Shown: positions 55,087-63,624 of the stretch, one piece after another
Layout of the letters: each line of letters opens with the position of its first letter
How positions within the stretch are numbered: position 1 is the stretch's first letter
DNA from: Campylobacter jejuni
GTDB taxonomy: Bacteria > Campylobacterota > Campylobacteria > Campylobacterales > Campylobacteraceae
Direction of reading: 5' to 3'
Length of the DNA: 64,000 nucleotides
Assembly: GCF_002179165.1 (NCBI RefSeq)
Contig: NZ_NFNY01000015.1
Location: forward strand, 1-64,000
Program-made: the position numbers and the translations under genes
Notes under the pieces: generated by a model
The model's input: only the letters and a program-made list of their open reading frames with translations
Database searches by the model: none
Told to the model about the DNA's origin: nothing

Positions 55087-56173
55087 GTTTTTAGACAATT
55101 TAAGTACCTATGAGCCTGGAAAAGACATAGAAGTGGTTGCTAAAGAATACGGTGTAACAGAGATTATTAAATTAGCAAGCAATGAAAATCCTTTTGGTGC
55201 GCCACAAAAAGCTGTAAAAGCCTTACAAGAAAATGCTTTTAAGGCAAATCTTTATCCTGATGATTCTATGATTGAGCTTAAAAGCAAATTGGCACAAAAA
55301 TACAGCGTTTTAAATGAAAACATCATCATCGGTGCGGGTAGTGATCAAGTCATAGAATTTGCCATACATTCTAAACTAAATTCTAAAAATGCTTTTTTAC
55401 AAGCAGGAGTGACTTTTGCGATGTATGAAATTTATGCTAAACAATGTGGTGCAAAATGCTATAAAACGCAAAGTATAACACATGATTTAGACGAGTTTAA
55501 AACGCTTTATGAAAGCCATAAAGATGAGATTAAAATCATTTTTTTATGTTTGCCAAATAATCCTTTGGGTGAGTGTTTAGATAGGAATTTAGTGCTTGAA
55601 TTTATAAGGGGCGTTGATAAGGATTGTTTAATTATAATTGACGCAGCTTATAATGAATTTGCATCTTTTAAAGATAGTAAAAAACATTTAGAACCAAAAG
55701 ATTTGATAGATGAATTTGAAAATGTGCTTTATCTTGGGACTTTTTCTAAGCTTTATGGGCTTGGTGGATTGCGTGTGGGTTATGGCGTGGCAAATAAAGA
55801 AATCATCAGTGCATTTTACAAACTTCGTGCGCCTTTTAATGTGAGTAATTTGGCTCTAAAAGCAGCGGTTGCGGCGTTAGATGATGATGAATTTAGTAAA
55901 AAAACCTTAGAAAATAATTTTTCTCAAATGGAGCTTTTTAAGGATTTTGCTAAAAAATATGATATTAAATTTATCGAAAGTTATACCAATTTCATCACTT
56001 ATTTTTTTGATGAGAAAAATAGCAGTGTTTTGTGTGAGGAATTGCTTAAAAAAGGCATTATTGTAAGAAATTTAAAAAGCTATGGTTTAAATGCGATGAG
56101 AATTACTATTGGAACGCCTTATCAAAATGAAAGATTTTTTATAGAGTTTGAAAGGATTTTGATAAGAAATTAA
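55073..56173 (+). CDS. hisC: histidinol-phosphate aminotransferase
   Basis: PLP aminotransferase of 366 residues. Motifs: IKLASNENPFGAP, GAGSDQVIEFA, FLCLPNNPLGE, IIDAAYNEFA and the lysine motif LGTFSKLYGLGGLRVGYG. The frame extends 16 codons further upstream into pheA, but the ATG at 55073 follows an AGGAGA ribosome binding site and begins the family. It may also transaminate phenylpyruvate given the pheA neighbour. The next gene starts three bases after the stop. Confidence 0.95.
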   Translation: MKFNEFLDNLSTYEPGKDIEVVAKEYGVTEIIKLASNENPFGAPQKAVKALQENAFKANLYPDDSMIELKSKLAQKYSVLNENIIIGAGSDQVIEFAIHSKLNSKNAFLQAGVTFAMYEIYAKQCGAKCYKTQSITHDLDEFKTLYESHKDEIKIIFLCLPNNPLGECLDRNLVLEFIRGVDKDCLIIIDAAYNEFASFKDSKKHLEPKDLIDEFENVLYLGTFSKLYGLGGLRVGYGVANKEIISAFYKLRAPFNVSNLALKAAVAALDDDEFSKKTLENNFSQMELFKDFAKKYDIKFIESYTNFITYFFDEKNSSVLCEELLKKGIIVRNLKSYGLNAMRITIGTPYQNERFFIEFERILIRN

Positions 56174-56176
56174 TTT

Positions 56177-56806
56177 ATGTTTAAAAAAATTTTTCTTTGT
56201 TTTGCACTCTTTTTAGGCTTAAAATCTTTTGCTAATAACTTATCAGAAGAAAAATTACAATACGAGCTTAAAAATATTTTAGGCTATAATGAAATTGTGG
56301 TTAAGATCCAGAATTTAGATGATGGTAAAAAAATCGTGCGTTTGGTTAGTGGTATAAATTTTAAAATAATAAAAGATAAACTTATAGAAATAAAAATCGA
56401 TCCAAAAAGCATAAAAAAAGTCGCTCAAAAAGTGATAGATTTTAAACAAAACGATAAACTTTTAATTTATGAGTATTATGATAATTATTTTGGGAAAACA
56501 GCTTTTTTAGAAAAGCGTTTTGATGAGCTTTTAATAAAAAATGGTTTTAACGATATAAAAACTAAAGTTAATATGCAAGATGTATATCCTTCATATCCAA
56601 GAGATACTATTTGTGTTATGCCTCCATCTCCGACTTTTAAATATTTTTATTTTATGGATAAAGATTTTAATATTATTATTTATAGTGTTAAAAATTTAGA
56701 ACATTTTCAAAAAGAAAAGGTGCAAAATATTATAAAAACAGAACTTTTGGAGTGGTTTAGTGATGAAAGCATTATCAAACTTGAATTTAAATTCGAAAAA
56801 AATTAA
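56177..56806 (+). CDS. secreted protein, possibly related to the third ring-building domain of FliF
   Basis: Protein of 209 residues with a signal peptide (about 1-19, cleavage after SFA). I do not recognise a named family. Two segments resemble the FliF third ring-building domain: LQYELKNILG...EIVVKI near residues 27-43 (compare LEDKIIETLAP...KIKVSV in FliF) and VQNIIKTELLEWFSDESII near 180-198 (compare VESIVKNTINFSASRGDSVV). It follows hisC by three bases and overlaps the FliF-like gene by 44-47 bases, so the two are coupled. The FliF relation is weak and an inference; the secretion signal is clear. Confidence 0.6.
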   Translation: MFKKIFLCFALFLGLKSFANNLSEEKLQYELKNILGYNEIVVKIQNLDDGKKIVRLVSGINFKIIKDKLIEIKIDPKSIKKVAQKVIDFKQNDKLLIYEYYDNYFGKTAFLEKRFDELLIKNGFNDIKTKVNMQDVYPSYPRDTICVMPPSPTFKYFYFMDKDFNIIIYSVKNLEHFQKEKVQNIIKTELLEWFSDESIIKLEFKFEKN

Positions 56807-57389
56807 AATATTTTTTGTAATTTTGAGTTTTTTTATTGTTTTAATGTTTTTAATTTTTGGGCTTAAAAAAGAATATTCTGCTTTAACAAATTCGAGTGAA
56901 AGTGCTATTTTAATTTTAGATGAAAACCACATAGAATATTCTATAAAAGATCATTTTATTTATGTTTTAAAAAAAGATCTTTTTAAAGCAAGGGTTCTTT
57001 TATTAAACAAAGCTTGTGATGAGGATTTAAGATTAGGTTTTATAGATTCTGTTTTTAAATCGCTTTCTTTAAATGAATTTAGTGATATTTCATATACTAA
57101 ATTGTATCAATATGGGTTTGAGAAAACAATTGAAACTTTAGAACCTGTAAAGCAAGCAATGGTAAAAATATCTCCGCCACGCGAAACCATTTTTACGCAA
57201 AGATTATCTCCATTTACTATGTCAGTAGTGTTACACTTGCGTGAAAATGCGAAATTAAGCAAAAAAGAGCTTGATGATATTGATAATTTTATTGTATGTA
57301 TGCTGCCAAAGATAAGTAAAGAAAATATAATAATTTATAATGAAAAAGGAGTTTTATTAGGTGATTATGAAGATGATATAGTCGAATAA
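56763..57389 (+). CDS. truncated FliF/YscJ-like ring protein paralogue
   Basis: Protein of 208 residues: short cytoplasmic tail, one transmembrane helix (about 16-35) and a periplasmic part aligning with the first two ring-building domains of the FliF encoded 200 bases downstream. Shared landmarks are the start YSALTNSSESA (FliF YAVLVENVSPS), the block KTIETLEPVKQAMVKI (FliF RTIETLEPIRQATVHI), then ETIFTQR and the end KENIIIYNEKGVLLGDYEDD (FliF KENVKISDQRGIPLDDQEDGDD). It stops there, lacking the third domain, second helix and FliG-binding tail. A GTG at 56760 is an alternative start. The frame is intact and the match covers the whole protein, so it is not an obvious decay product. Confidence 0.8.
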   Translation: MKALSNLNLNSKKIKIFFVILSFFIVLMFLIFGLKKEYSALTNSSESAILILDENHIEYSIKDHFIYVLKKDLFKARVLLLNKACDEDLRLGFIDSVFKSLSLNEFSDISYTKLYQYGFEKTIETLEPVKQAMVKISPPRETIFTQRLSPFTMSVVLHLRENAKLSKKELDDIDNFIVCMLPKISKENIIIYNEKGVLLGDYEDDIVE

Positions 57390-57552
57390 ATATTAAAATT
57401 CTAAAAAATTTAAAATATTAAAAAGAAAAATGCTAAAATTATAAAAATAATTTTTCTCAAAAAAGATGATGCAAATTTCGATCATTTTTAATGCTTTAAA
57501 AAGGATTTTAAATCAAGCAAATGTGTAAATTTGTGATAAAAATTTAAAAAAA

Positions 57553-57563
57553 TATGATAAAAT
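57553..57563 (+). promoter_or_regulatory. possible -10 region of fliF
   Basis: A TATGATAAAAT element lies about 25 bases before the fliF ATG (57589) in a 199-base AT-rich gap that otherwise holds nothing recognisable. No sigma-54 (GG-N10-GC) or sigma-28 promoter was seen here. Confidence 0.4.
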
Positions 57564-57588
57564 TGATTAAACTAAGGGATGAGAATTA

Positions 57589-59268
57589 ATGGATTTTAAA
57601 AATATGTTTCATCAAATCGGACAGCTTTATCAAAATTTAACTCGCAAACAACGCATAGTTATTGCGGCTTCTATAGTAGTAGTAGTTGGATTTTTGGTAT
57701 TTTTAGCATTGTTTCGAGGAAGTGGTAGCGGGACAAATAATGGCTATGCTGTTTTGGTTGAAAATGTAAGCCCTAGTTCTTCTGCGGCGATTGTTGCAAA
57801 ACTTGAACAAAATAAAATACCCTATAAACTTGAAAGCGAAAGTAAAATTCTAGTTCCACAAGATCAAGTTTATCGCCAAAGAATGTTTATCGCAAGTGAA
57901 GGGCTTATCAAAGATAGTCGTGTGGGCTTTGAAGCTTTTGATACTCAAGCTTTTGGAGCGACTAACGAAGAGCAATGGGTAAAATATCAAAGGGCAATAC
58001 AAGGAGAACTTGCTAGAACTATAGAAACCTTAGAGCCTATAAGACAGGCAACGGTGCATATAGCCTTTCCAAAAGATAGTGTTTTTACCGAAAGACAAAT
58101 TCCACCTACTGCTTCAGTTGTTGTGAATGTGCGTGAAGGTTTAAAACTCACTCGAAAGCAAATTGATGGGATTAAAAGTATAGTTTCAGCTGCTATTCCA
58201 AAATTAACCAAAGAAAATGTTAAAATCAGCGATCAAAGAGGCATTCCATTAGATGATCAAGAAGATGGTGATGATACTTTGCGAATGCAAATTAAATACA
58301 AAAGTGATCAAGAAAGGAATTTAGAAGATAAAATCATAGAAACTCTAGCGCCTTACGCAGGGGGAACAGATAAGATAAAAGTGAGTGTGAATATAGATTT
58401 TGATTTTTCCAAACAAGAATCTAAAAGCGAAATTTATGATCCAAATACCGTAGTAAGAAGTGAGCAAACTTTAAATGAAGAAAGAACGGGTAGAAAAGAA
58501 CCTGAAATTCAAGGTGTTCCAGGTGCAGTTTCTAATGTAGGTCCAGTTGAAGGGCTTGATAATAAAGGACAAATTGATACTTATAAAAAAAATCAAGTGA
58601 CTACAAACAATGAGATTTCAAAAACTATAACAAGCACTAAAAAAGAATTCGCAATTATTAAAAGAACTTCAGCAGCTGTGACTATAGATGGAAAATATCA
58701 AGATGTTGTTGATGAAAATGGAGATGTGAAAAGTGAATATGTTCCATTAAGCAAAGAAGAACTTGCAAGAGTAGAAAGCATAGTAAAAAATACTATTAAT
58801 TTTAGTGCCTCAAGGGGTGATAGTGTTGTGGTGCAAAATTTACCATTCCACCGCGAGTCTGTTAGAGTGGAAAGTAAGGTTAAAACCTTTTATAATCGCT
58901 TTGTTGAACCTTTTGTTCCGCCATTTAAATATTTTATTGCAGCAATTTTGCTTTTCATTTTTTACAAAAAAGTTATTGCTCCATTTACTCAAAAAATGCT
59001 TGAAGATGTGGCAGCGCAAGAAGAAGCACAGGAAGGCCCTAATGCTATTATCGATGATGCTGAAGATGCATTAGAGAAATTCAATGCTGCAAGGAAGAAG
59101 GTCGAAGAGCAACTTGGTTTTGGGGATAATTTCAATGAAGATTCTATCCAATATGAAGTTTTATTAGAAAAATTGCGAGGTTTGGTTAGTGATAAAAGCG
59201 AGGAAATTGCCGTTCTTTTGCAAAATCTAATTCAAAATGATAGCGAATTTGGCGAAAAGGATATATAA
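57589..59268 (+). CDS. fliF: flagellar MS-ring protein FliF
   Basis: Protein of 559 residues: cytoplasmic tail, transmembrane helix (about 22-44), ring-building domains 1-2 (about 50-220), domain 3 (about 230-430, split by a low-complexity insertion), second helix (about 440-460) and a C-terminal FliG-binding tail (about 510-559). It forms the MS ring on which the flagellum and its export gate assemble. Full length. The stop touches the fliG start. Confidence 0.96.
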   Translation: MDFKNMFHQIGQLYQNLTRKQRIVIAASIVVVVGFLVFLALFRGSGSGTNNGYAVLVENVSPSSSAAIVAKLEQNKIPYKLESESKILVPQDQVYRQRMFIASEGLIKDSRVGFEAFDTQAFGATNEEQWVKYQRAIQGELARTIETLEPIRQATVHIAFPKDSVFTERQIPPTASVVVNVREGLKLTRKQIDGIKSIVSAAIPKLTKENVKISDQRGIPLDDQEDGDDTLRMQIKYKSDQERNLEDKIIETLAPYAGGTDKIKVSVNIDFDFSKQESKSEIYDPNTVVRSEQTLNEERTGRKEPEIQGVPGAVSNVGPVEGLDNKGQIDTYKKNQVTTNNEISKTITSTKKEFAIIKRTSAAVTIDGKYQDVVDENGDVKSEYVPLSKEELARVESIVKNTINFSASRGDSVVVQNLPFHRESVRVESKVKTFYNRFVEPFVPPFKYFIAAILLFIFYKKVIAPFTQKMLEDVAAQEEAQEGPNAIIDDAEDALEKFNAARKKVEEQLGFGDNFNEDSIQYEVLLEKLRGLVSDKSEEIAVLLQNLIQNDSEFGEKDI

Positions 59269-60296
59269 TGATTAAGCTAAGTGAAGAACAAAAAATGGTT
59301 TATGATGATTTATCGATGCCTGAAAAGGTAGCGATATTTCTTATACAGCTTGGCGAAGATGCTACAACTTCTGTATTTTCACATATGGAAATTGATGTTA
59401 TTACTGAAATTTCTCGTTATATTGCTATGGCCAAAAATGTGGATCGTTCTGTAGCAACCGCAGTTTTAGAAGAATTTTATACCTTGCTTCAGTCTAATCA
59501 ATTTATCAAAAGTGGTGGTTTGGATTATGCTAAAGAAATTCTCTTTAGAACTTTTGGTCCAGAAATTGCAAATAAAATTTTAGAAAAACTCACTAAGAGT
59601 ATGGAAAATAATCAAAATTTTGCATACTTGGCACAAATTAAGCCTCAACAGCTTGCAGACTTTATTACAAAAGAACACCCACAAACCATTGCACTTATTT
59701 TAGCACATATGGATTCAATCCATGCCGCTGAAACTTTAGAATATTTTAGTGATGAATTAAGAGCTGAAGTTGTCATAAGAATGGCAAATCTTGGAGATAT
59801 TTCTCCAAGCATTATCAAAAGGGTTTCTGCAGTACTTGAAAGCAAACTTGAAAGCCTTACTTCTTATAAGGTTGAAGTGGGCGGTCCAAGAGCGGTGGCT
59901 GAAGTGCTTAATCGCTTGGGGCAAAAAGCGAGTAAATCAACCATTACTTACATTGAACAAAGTGATGAACGCTTGGCAGAAACCATCAAAGAGCTTATGT
60001 TTACTTTTGATGATATTAGCAAACTTAGTACTAATGCAATTCGTGAAATTTTAAAAGTTGCGGATAAACGCGATTTGATGATAGGTTTAAAGGGTGCAAG
60101 CGAAGAGTTGAAACAAAAATTCTTAGCCAATATGTCAACGCGTGCAAGCGAAGCTTTTCTTGAAGAAATGGGCTTTTTGGGTGCGGTGCGTGTTAAAGAT
60201 GTTGAAGATGCCCAAAGAAAAGTCGTTGAAGTGGTGCAAAAACTTGCAGAACAAGGACTTGTGCAAACCGGCGACGCTGATGAGATGATAGAATAA
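59268..60296 (+). CDS. fliG: flagellar motor switch protein FliG
   Basis: Protein of 342 residues with the three FliG domains. The middle EHPQTIALILAHMD motif and the C-terminal torque helix with charged residues (LMFTFDDISKLSTNAIREILKVADKRDLMIGLKGAS) are complete. It joins FliF to the C-ring and receives torque from the stator. Located between fliF and fliH. Confidence 0.97.
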   Translation: MIKLSEEQKMVYDDLSMPEKVAIFLIQLGEDATTSVFSHMEIDVITEISRYIAMAKNVDRSVATAVLEEFYTLLQSNQFIKSGGLDYAKEILFRTFGPEIANKILEKLTKSMENNQNFAYLAQIKPQQLADFITKEHPQTIALILAHMDSIHAAETLEYFSDELRAEVVIRMANLGDISPSIIKRVSAVLESKLESLTSYKVEVGGPRAVAEVLNRLGQKASKSTITYIEQSDERLAETIKELMFTFDDISKLSTNAIREILKVADKRDLMIGLKGASEELKQKFLANMSTRASEAFLEEMGFLGAVRVKDVEDAQRKVVEVVQKLAEQGLVQTGDADEMIE

Positions 60297-60305
60297 GGTG
60301 ATATT

Positions 60306-61145
60306 ATGGAAATGACAATGCGTAGTAATGTTATTTCAGGAGGAACTTCTGAGCAACATGTAGTTGAAAATTATCGTTTTAAAGTAATTTCCGAGTTTGA
60401 TAACCAAACGGGAGATAAAAAGCAAACCACGCCAAATCCAAGCGAAGAAAATAAAAATTTACCTTTAGATAGCGAAATTCCTGCCGAAGAAAATAAAACT
60501 GCTACTCCCATGCAAGTTGTGCAAGAGGTGAAAAATCCAGTATTTCAGCCTAGTTTTGTAGAAGATTTGCTAAAAAAAACCGATGAAATGTCAAGCAATA
60601 TTATTAAACTTCAAATGCAAATTGAAAGTCAAGAAAGCGAATTTAATAATCGTTTAAATGCAGAACTTGAGAGTGCTAAAGAAAAATTTTCTAAAGAAGG
60701 TTATGATAAAGCTAGATCTGAATTTGAAAAAGAACTCAATGATTTGCGTGATAAATATTTAAAAAGTGTTTCTAAATTAGATGAAGCTTGTATAAAATTA
60801 AATGCCTTTATTGAAAAAAATGAAAAAGAACTTGCAGACACTGCTGTTGATATTGCTAAAGAGGTTATTTTAAAAGAACTTGAAAATAGTTCTAGTAAAA
60901 TAGCTTATGCCTTAGCTAAGGATTTAATCCATGAGCTTAAAGGTGCGACTTCTATTGAAATAAAAGTAAATTCTGCTGATTATGATTATTTAAAAGAACA
61001 TTTTAGTGAAAATTCTCATATAAAAATTAGTCTTGATGATGCCATTAGTAAAGGTAGTGTGATTATTTTAAGTGATAGTGGAAATATAGAATCTAATCTT
61101 AATGCACGCTTGGTGAAAATTAAGAAAATGGTTAATAATGAATAA
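60306..61145 (+). CDS. fliH: flagellar export ATPase regulator FliH
   Basis: Protein of 279 residues with an Asn/Glu-rich N-terminus, a long coiled coil (about 95-180) and a globular C-terminal part (about 185-279, LADTAVDIAKEVILKELE) that binds the FliI ATPase. It follows fliG by 9 bases and overlaps dxs by 8 bases. Confidence 0.9.
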   Translation: MEMTMRSNVISGGTSEQHVVENYRFKVISEFDNQTGDKKQTTPNPSEENKNLPLDSEIPAEENKTATPMQVVQEVKNPVFQPSFVEDLLKKTDEMSSNIIKLQMQIESQESEFNNRLNAELESAKEKFSKEGYDKARSEFEKELNDLRDKYLKSVSKLDEACIKLNAFIEKNEKELADTAVDIAKEVILKELENSSSKIAYALAKDLIHELKGATSIEIKVNSADYDYLKEHFSENSHIKISLDDAISKGSVIILSDSGNIESNLNARLVKIKKMVNNE

Positions 61146-62979
61146 AATTTTAGCACACACTCAAGCAGAGCTTGAAAGATTAAGTGTTTCAGATCTTGAA
61201 AAATTGGCTCAAAAAATTCGAGAAGAAATTATAAAAATAGTTTCACAAAATGGCGGACATTTAAGTTCGAATTTAGGTGTTGTAGAACTTAGCATAGGAA
61301 TGCATTATGTTTTTGATGCGAAAAAAGACCCTTTCATTTTTGATGTCTCGCATCAATCTTATGCTCATAAGCTTTTAAGTGGCAAAGAAGATGAATTTCA
61401 CACCTTAAGACAGCTTAATGGTTTGAGTGGTTATACAAAACCAAATGAGGGGGATTATTTTGTAGCGGGGCATTCTAGTACTTCGATTTCTTTGGCGGTT
61501 GGAGCTTGTAAGGCAATAGCTTTAAAAAATGAAGACCGCATTCCTGTGGCTTTAATAGGCGATGGGGCTTTGAGTGCAGGAATGGCTTATGAGGCTTTAA
61601 ATGAGTTGGGTGATTCTAAATTTCCTTGCGTGATTATTTTAAATGATAATGAAATGAGTATTTCAAAACCAATCGGAGCGATTTCAAAATATCTTTCTCA
61701 AGCTATGGCAACGCAATTTTATCAGAGATTTAAAAAACGCATTGTAAAAATTCTTGATAATTTACCAGAAGGTGCCACTTATATGGCAAAGCGTTTTGAA
61801 GAAAGTTTTAAACTCATTACCCCAGGGCTTTTATTTGAGGAGCTTGGACTTGAATATATTGGACCTATTGATGGGCATAATTTAAGCGAAGTCATTTCTG
61901 CTTTAAAACAGGCTAAAATTATGCAAAAACCTTGTGTTATCCACGCACAAACTATTAAAGGAAAAGGTTATGCTTTGGCTGAAGGAAAGCATGCTAAATG
62001 GCACGGAGTAGGGGCATTTGATGTGGATAGTGGCGAAAGTCTTAAAAAAACCGATGCCAAAAAATCAGCTACAGAAATTTTTTCAAATACTTTGCTGGAT
62101 TTAGCAAAAAAATATGAAAATATAGTGGGTGTAACTGCTGCAATGCCTAGTGGAACAGGACTTGAAAAGCTTATTGAAACTTATCCTAATCGTTTTTGGG
62201 ATGTGGCTATTGCAGAACAACATGCTGTTACTTCTATGGCTGCTATGGCAAAAGAGGGTTTTAAACCTTTTATCGCTATTTATAGTACTTTTTTACAACG
62301 CGCTTATGATCAAGTTATACATGATTGTGCTATTATGAATTTAAATGTCGTTTTTGCTATGGATAGAGCAGGGATAGTAGGCGAAGACGGGGAGACACAT
62401 CAAGGGGTTTTTGATGTGAATTTTTTAGCACCTTTGCCAAATTTGACCCTGCTTGCTCCAAGAGATGAAGCTATGATGCAAGAGATTATGGAGTATGCTT
62501 ATTTTCATAATGGTCCTATCGCTTTTCGTTATCCTAGAGGAAGTTTTATTTTAAATGAAGAATTTGATCCTTGTGAGATAAAATTAGGCAAAGCTGCGTG
62601 GCTTGTAAAAAATGAAAGTGAAGTTGCATTTTTAGGTTATGGACAAGGCGTGGGCAAGGCATGGCAGGTTTTAGAAAAATTACAAAATGATGGAAAAAAT
62701 GCTAATTTGATTGATTTAATTTTTGCTAAGCCTTTAGATGAAGAACTTTTAAAAGAACTGGCTAAAATTTCCCAAATTTGGTTTGTATTTAGTGAAAATG
62801 CGAAAATTGGTGGAGTGGGAAGTTTATTGCAAAATTTCGTGCAAGCTAACGATTTAAATATAAAAATTGTTTCTTTTGAATATGAAGATCAGTTTATAGA
62901 GCATGGCAAAACAAGTGAAGTGGAGAAATCTTTAAAACTTGATGCTCAAAGTTTGTTTGAGAGAGTAAAAAATTTATAG
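61138..62979 (+). CDS. dxs: 1-deoxy-D-xylulose-5-phosphate synthase
   Basis: Thiamine-diphosphate enzyme of 613 residues opening the MEP isoprenoid pathway. Motifs: GGHLSSNLGVVELSIGMHYVFD, the TPP motif IGDGALSAGMAYEALNELG...ILNDNEMSIS, GEDGETHQGVFD and the C-terminal transketolase domain. It overlaps fliH, so a housekeeping enzyme is translated within the flagellar operon, the usual epsilonproteobacterial arrangement. Confidence 0.96.
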   Translation: MNKILAHTQAELERLSVSDLEKLAQKIREEIIKIVSQNGGHLSSNLGVVELSIGMHYVFDAKKDPFIFDVSHQSYAHKLLSGKEDEFHTLRQLNGLSGYTKPNEGDYFVAGHSSTSISLAVGACKAIALKNEDRIPVALIGDGALSAGMAYEALNELGDSKFPCVIILNDNEMSISKPIGAISKYLSQAMATQFYQRFKKRIVKILDNLPEGATYMAKRFEESFKLITPGLLFEELGLEYIGPIDGHNLSEVISALKQAKIMQKPCVIHAQTIKGKGYALAEGKHAKWHGVGAFDVDSGESLKKTDAKKSATEIFSNTLLDLAKKYENIVGVTAAMPSGTGLEKLIETYPNRFWDVAIAEQHAVTSMAAMAKEGFKPFIAIYSTFLQRAYDQVIHDCAIMNLNVVFAMDRAGIVGEDGETHQGVFDVNFLAPLPNLTLLAPRDEAMMQEIMEYAYFHNGPIAFRYPRGSFILNEEFDPCEIKLGKAAWLVKNESEVAFLGYGQGVGKAWQVLEKLQNDGKNANLIDLIFAKPLDEELLKELAKISQIWFVFSENAKIGGVGSLLQNFVQANDLNIKIVSFEYEDQFIEHGKTSEVEKSLKLDAQSLFERVKNL

Positions 62980-63079
62980 AATCGATTTAAAAAATTTTTG
63001 ATAATAAATTAAATATCAGTTTTATATAACTTACTTTTTAAATAAATATTAATTATGATATAAATCATTTATAAACTTT

Positions 63080-63108
63080 TATCAAATAATAAAAAATATT
63101 ATTTGATA
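63080..63108. repeat. perfect inverted repeat upstream of perR
   Basis: Arms TATCAAATAATA / TATTATTTGATA (12 bases each, no mismatch) around a five-A centre, about 62 bases before the perR ATG. It may be the operator for PerR autoregulation or a dxs terminator; the AT-only arms and lack of a T run favour an operator. Confidence 0.6.
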
Positions 63109-63168
63109 TAAACTTCTTTTAATGAAAATTTTATTATTATTCTCTGATTTAAAATTAAAGGACAAAGT

Positions 63169-63579
63169 ATGGAAATATTACAAATGCTTAAAAAACATGA
63201 TTTAAAAGCTACACCTCAAAGACTTTGTGTTTTAAAAATTTTAAAAAGACATGAGCATCCTAATATAGAAGAACTTTACGCAGAAATTAAAAAGGATTAT
63301 CCTTCTATTTCTCTTGCAACAGTTTATAAAAATCTTAACACTTTACAAGAACAAGGTTTAGTTGTAGAAATCAATGTAACAAATCAAAAAACTTGTTATG
63401 ATATTTATGAAGAAAAGCATATACATATTATTTGCACCAATTGTGGAAATATTGAAGATATGAGTTTTAAAGATGCTAAACTTAATGAATATCAAGAAGA
63501 GTTAGAGAAAAAAATGGGAAATATTATTGATCATTTAGCTGTTTGTGCCAATGTTAGTACTTGTAAAAAGTGCAGTTAA
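63169..63579 (+). CDS. perR: peroxide stress regulator PerR (Fur family)
   Basis: Protein of 136 residues: winged-helix DNA-binding domain (about 1-80, LKATPQRLCVLKILKRHEHPNIEELY) and a dimerisation domain with the metal ligands HIHIICTNCG and the zinc-site pair CANVSTCKKC. PerR represses catalase and peroxide-defence genes and is inactivated by metal-catalysed oxidation. It sits alone after a 189-base gap with an inverted repeat. Confidence 0.93.
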   Translation: MEILQMLKKHDLKATPQRLCVLKILKRHEHPNIEELYAEIKKDYPSISLATVYKNLNTLQEQGLVVEINVTNQKTCYDIYEEKHIHIICTNCGNIEDMSFKDAKLNEYQEELEKKMGNIIDHLAVCANVSTCKKCS

Positions 63580-63624
63580 GCAAAATAAGGTTAAAATAAC
63601 CCATATAAATTAAGGGTTATTTTA

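Noticed and set aside
56696..56932. Minus-strand frame opposite the FliF-like gene start
   Set aside because: No ribosome binding site; the plus-strand frames show clear family similarity.
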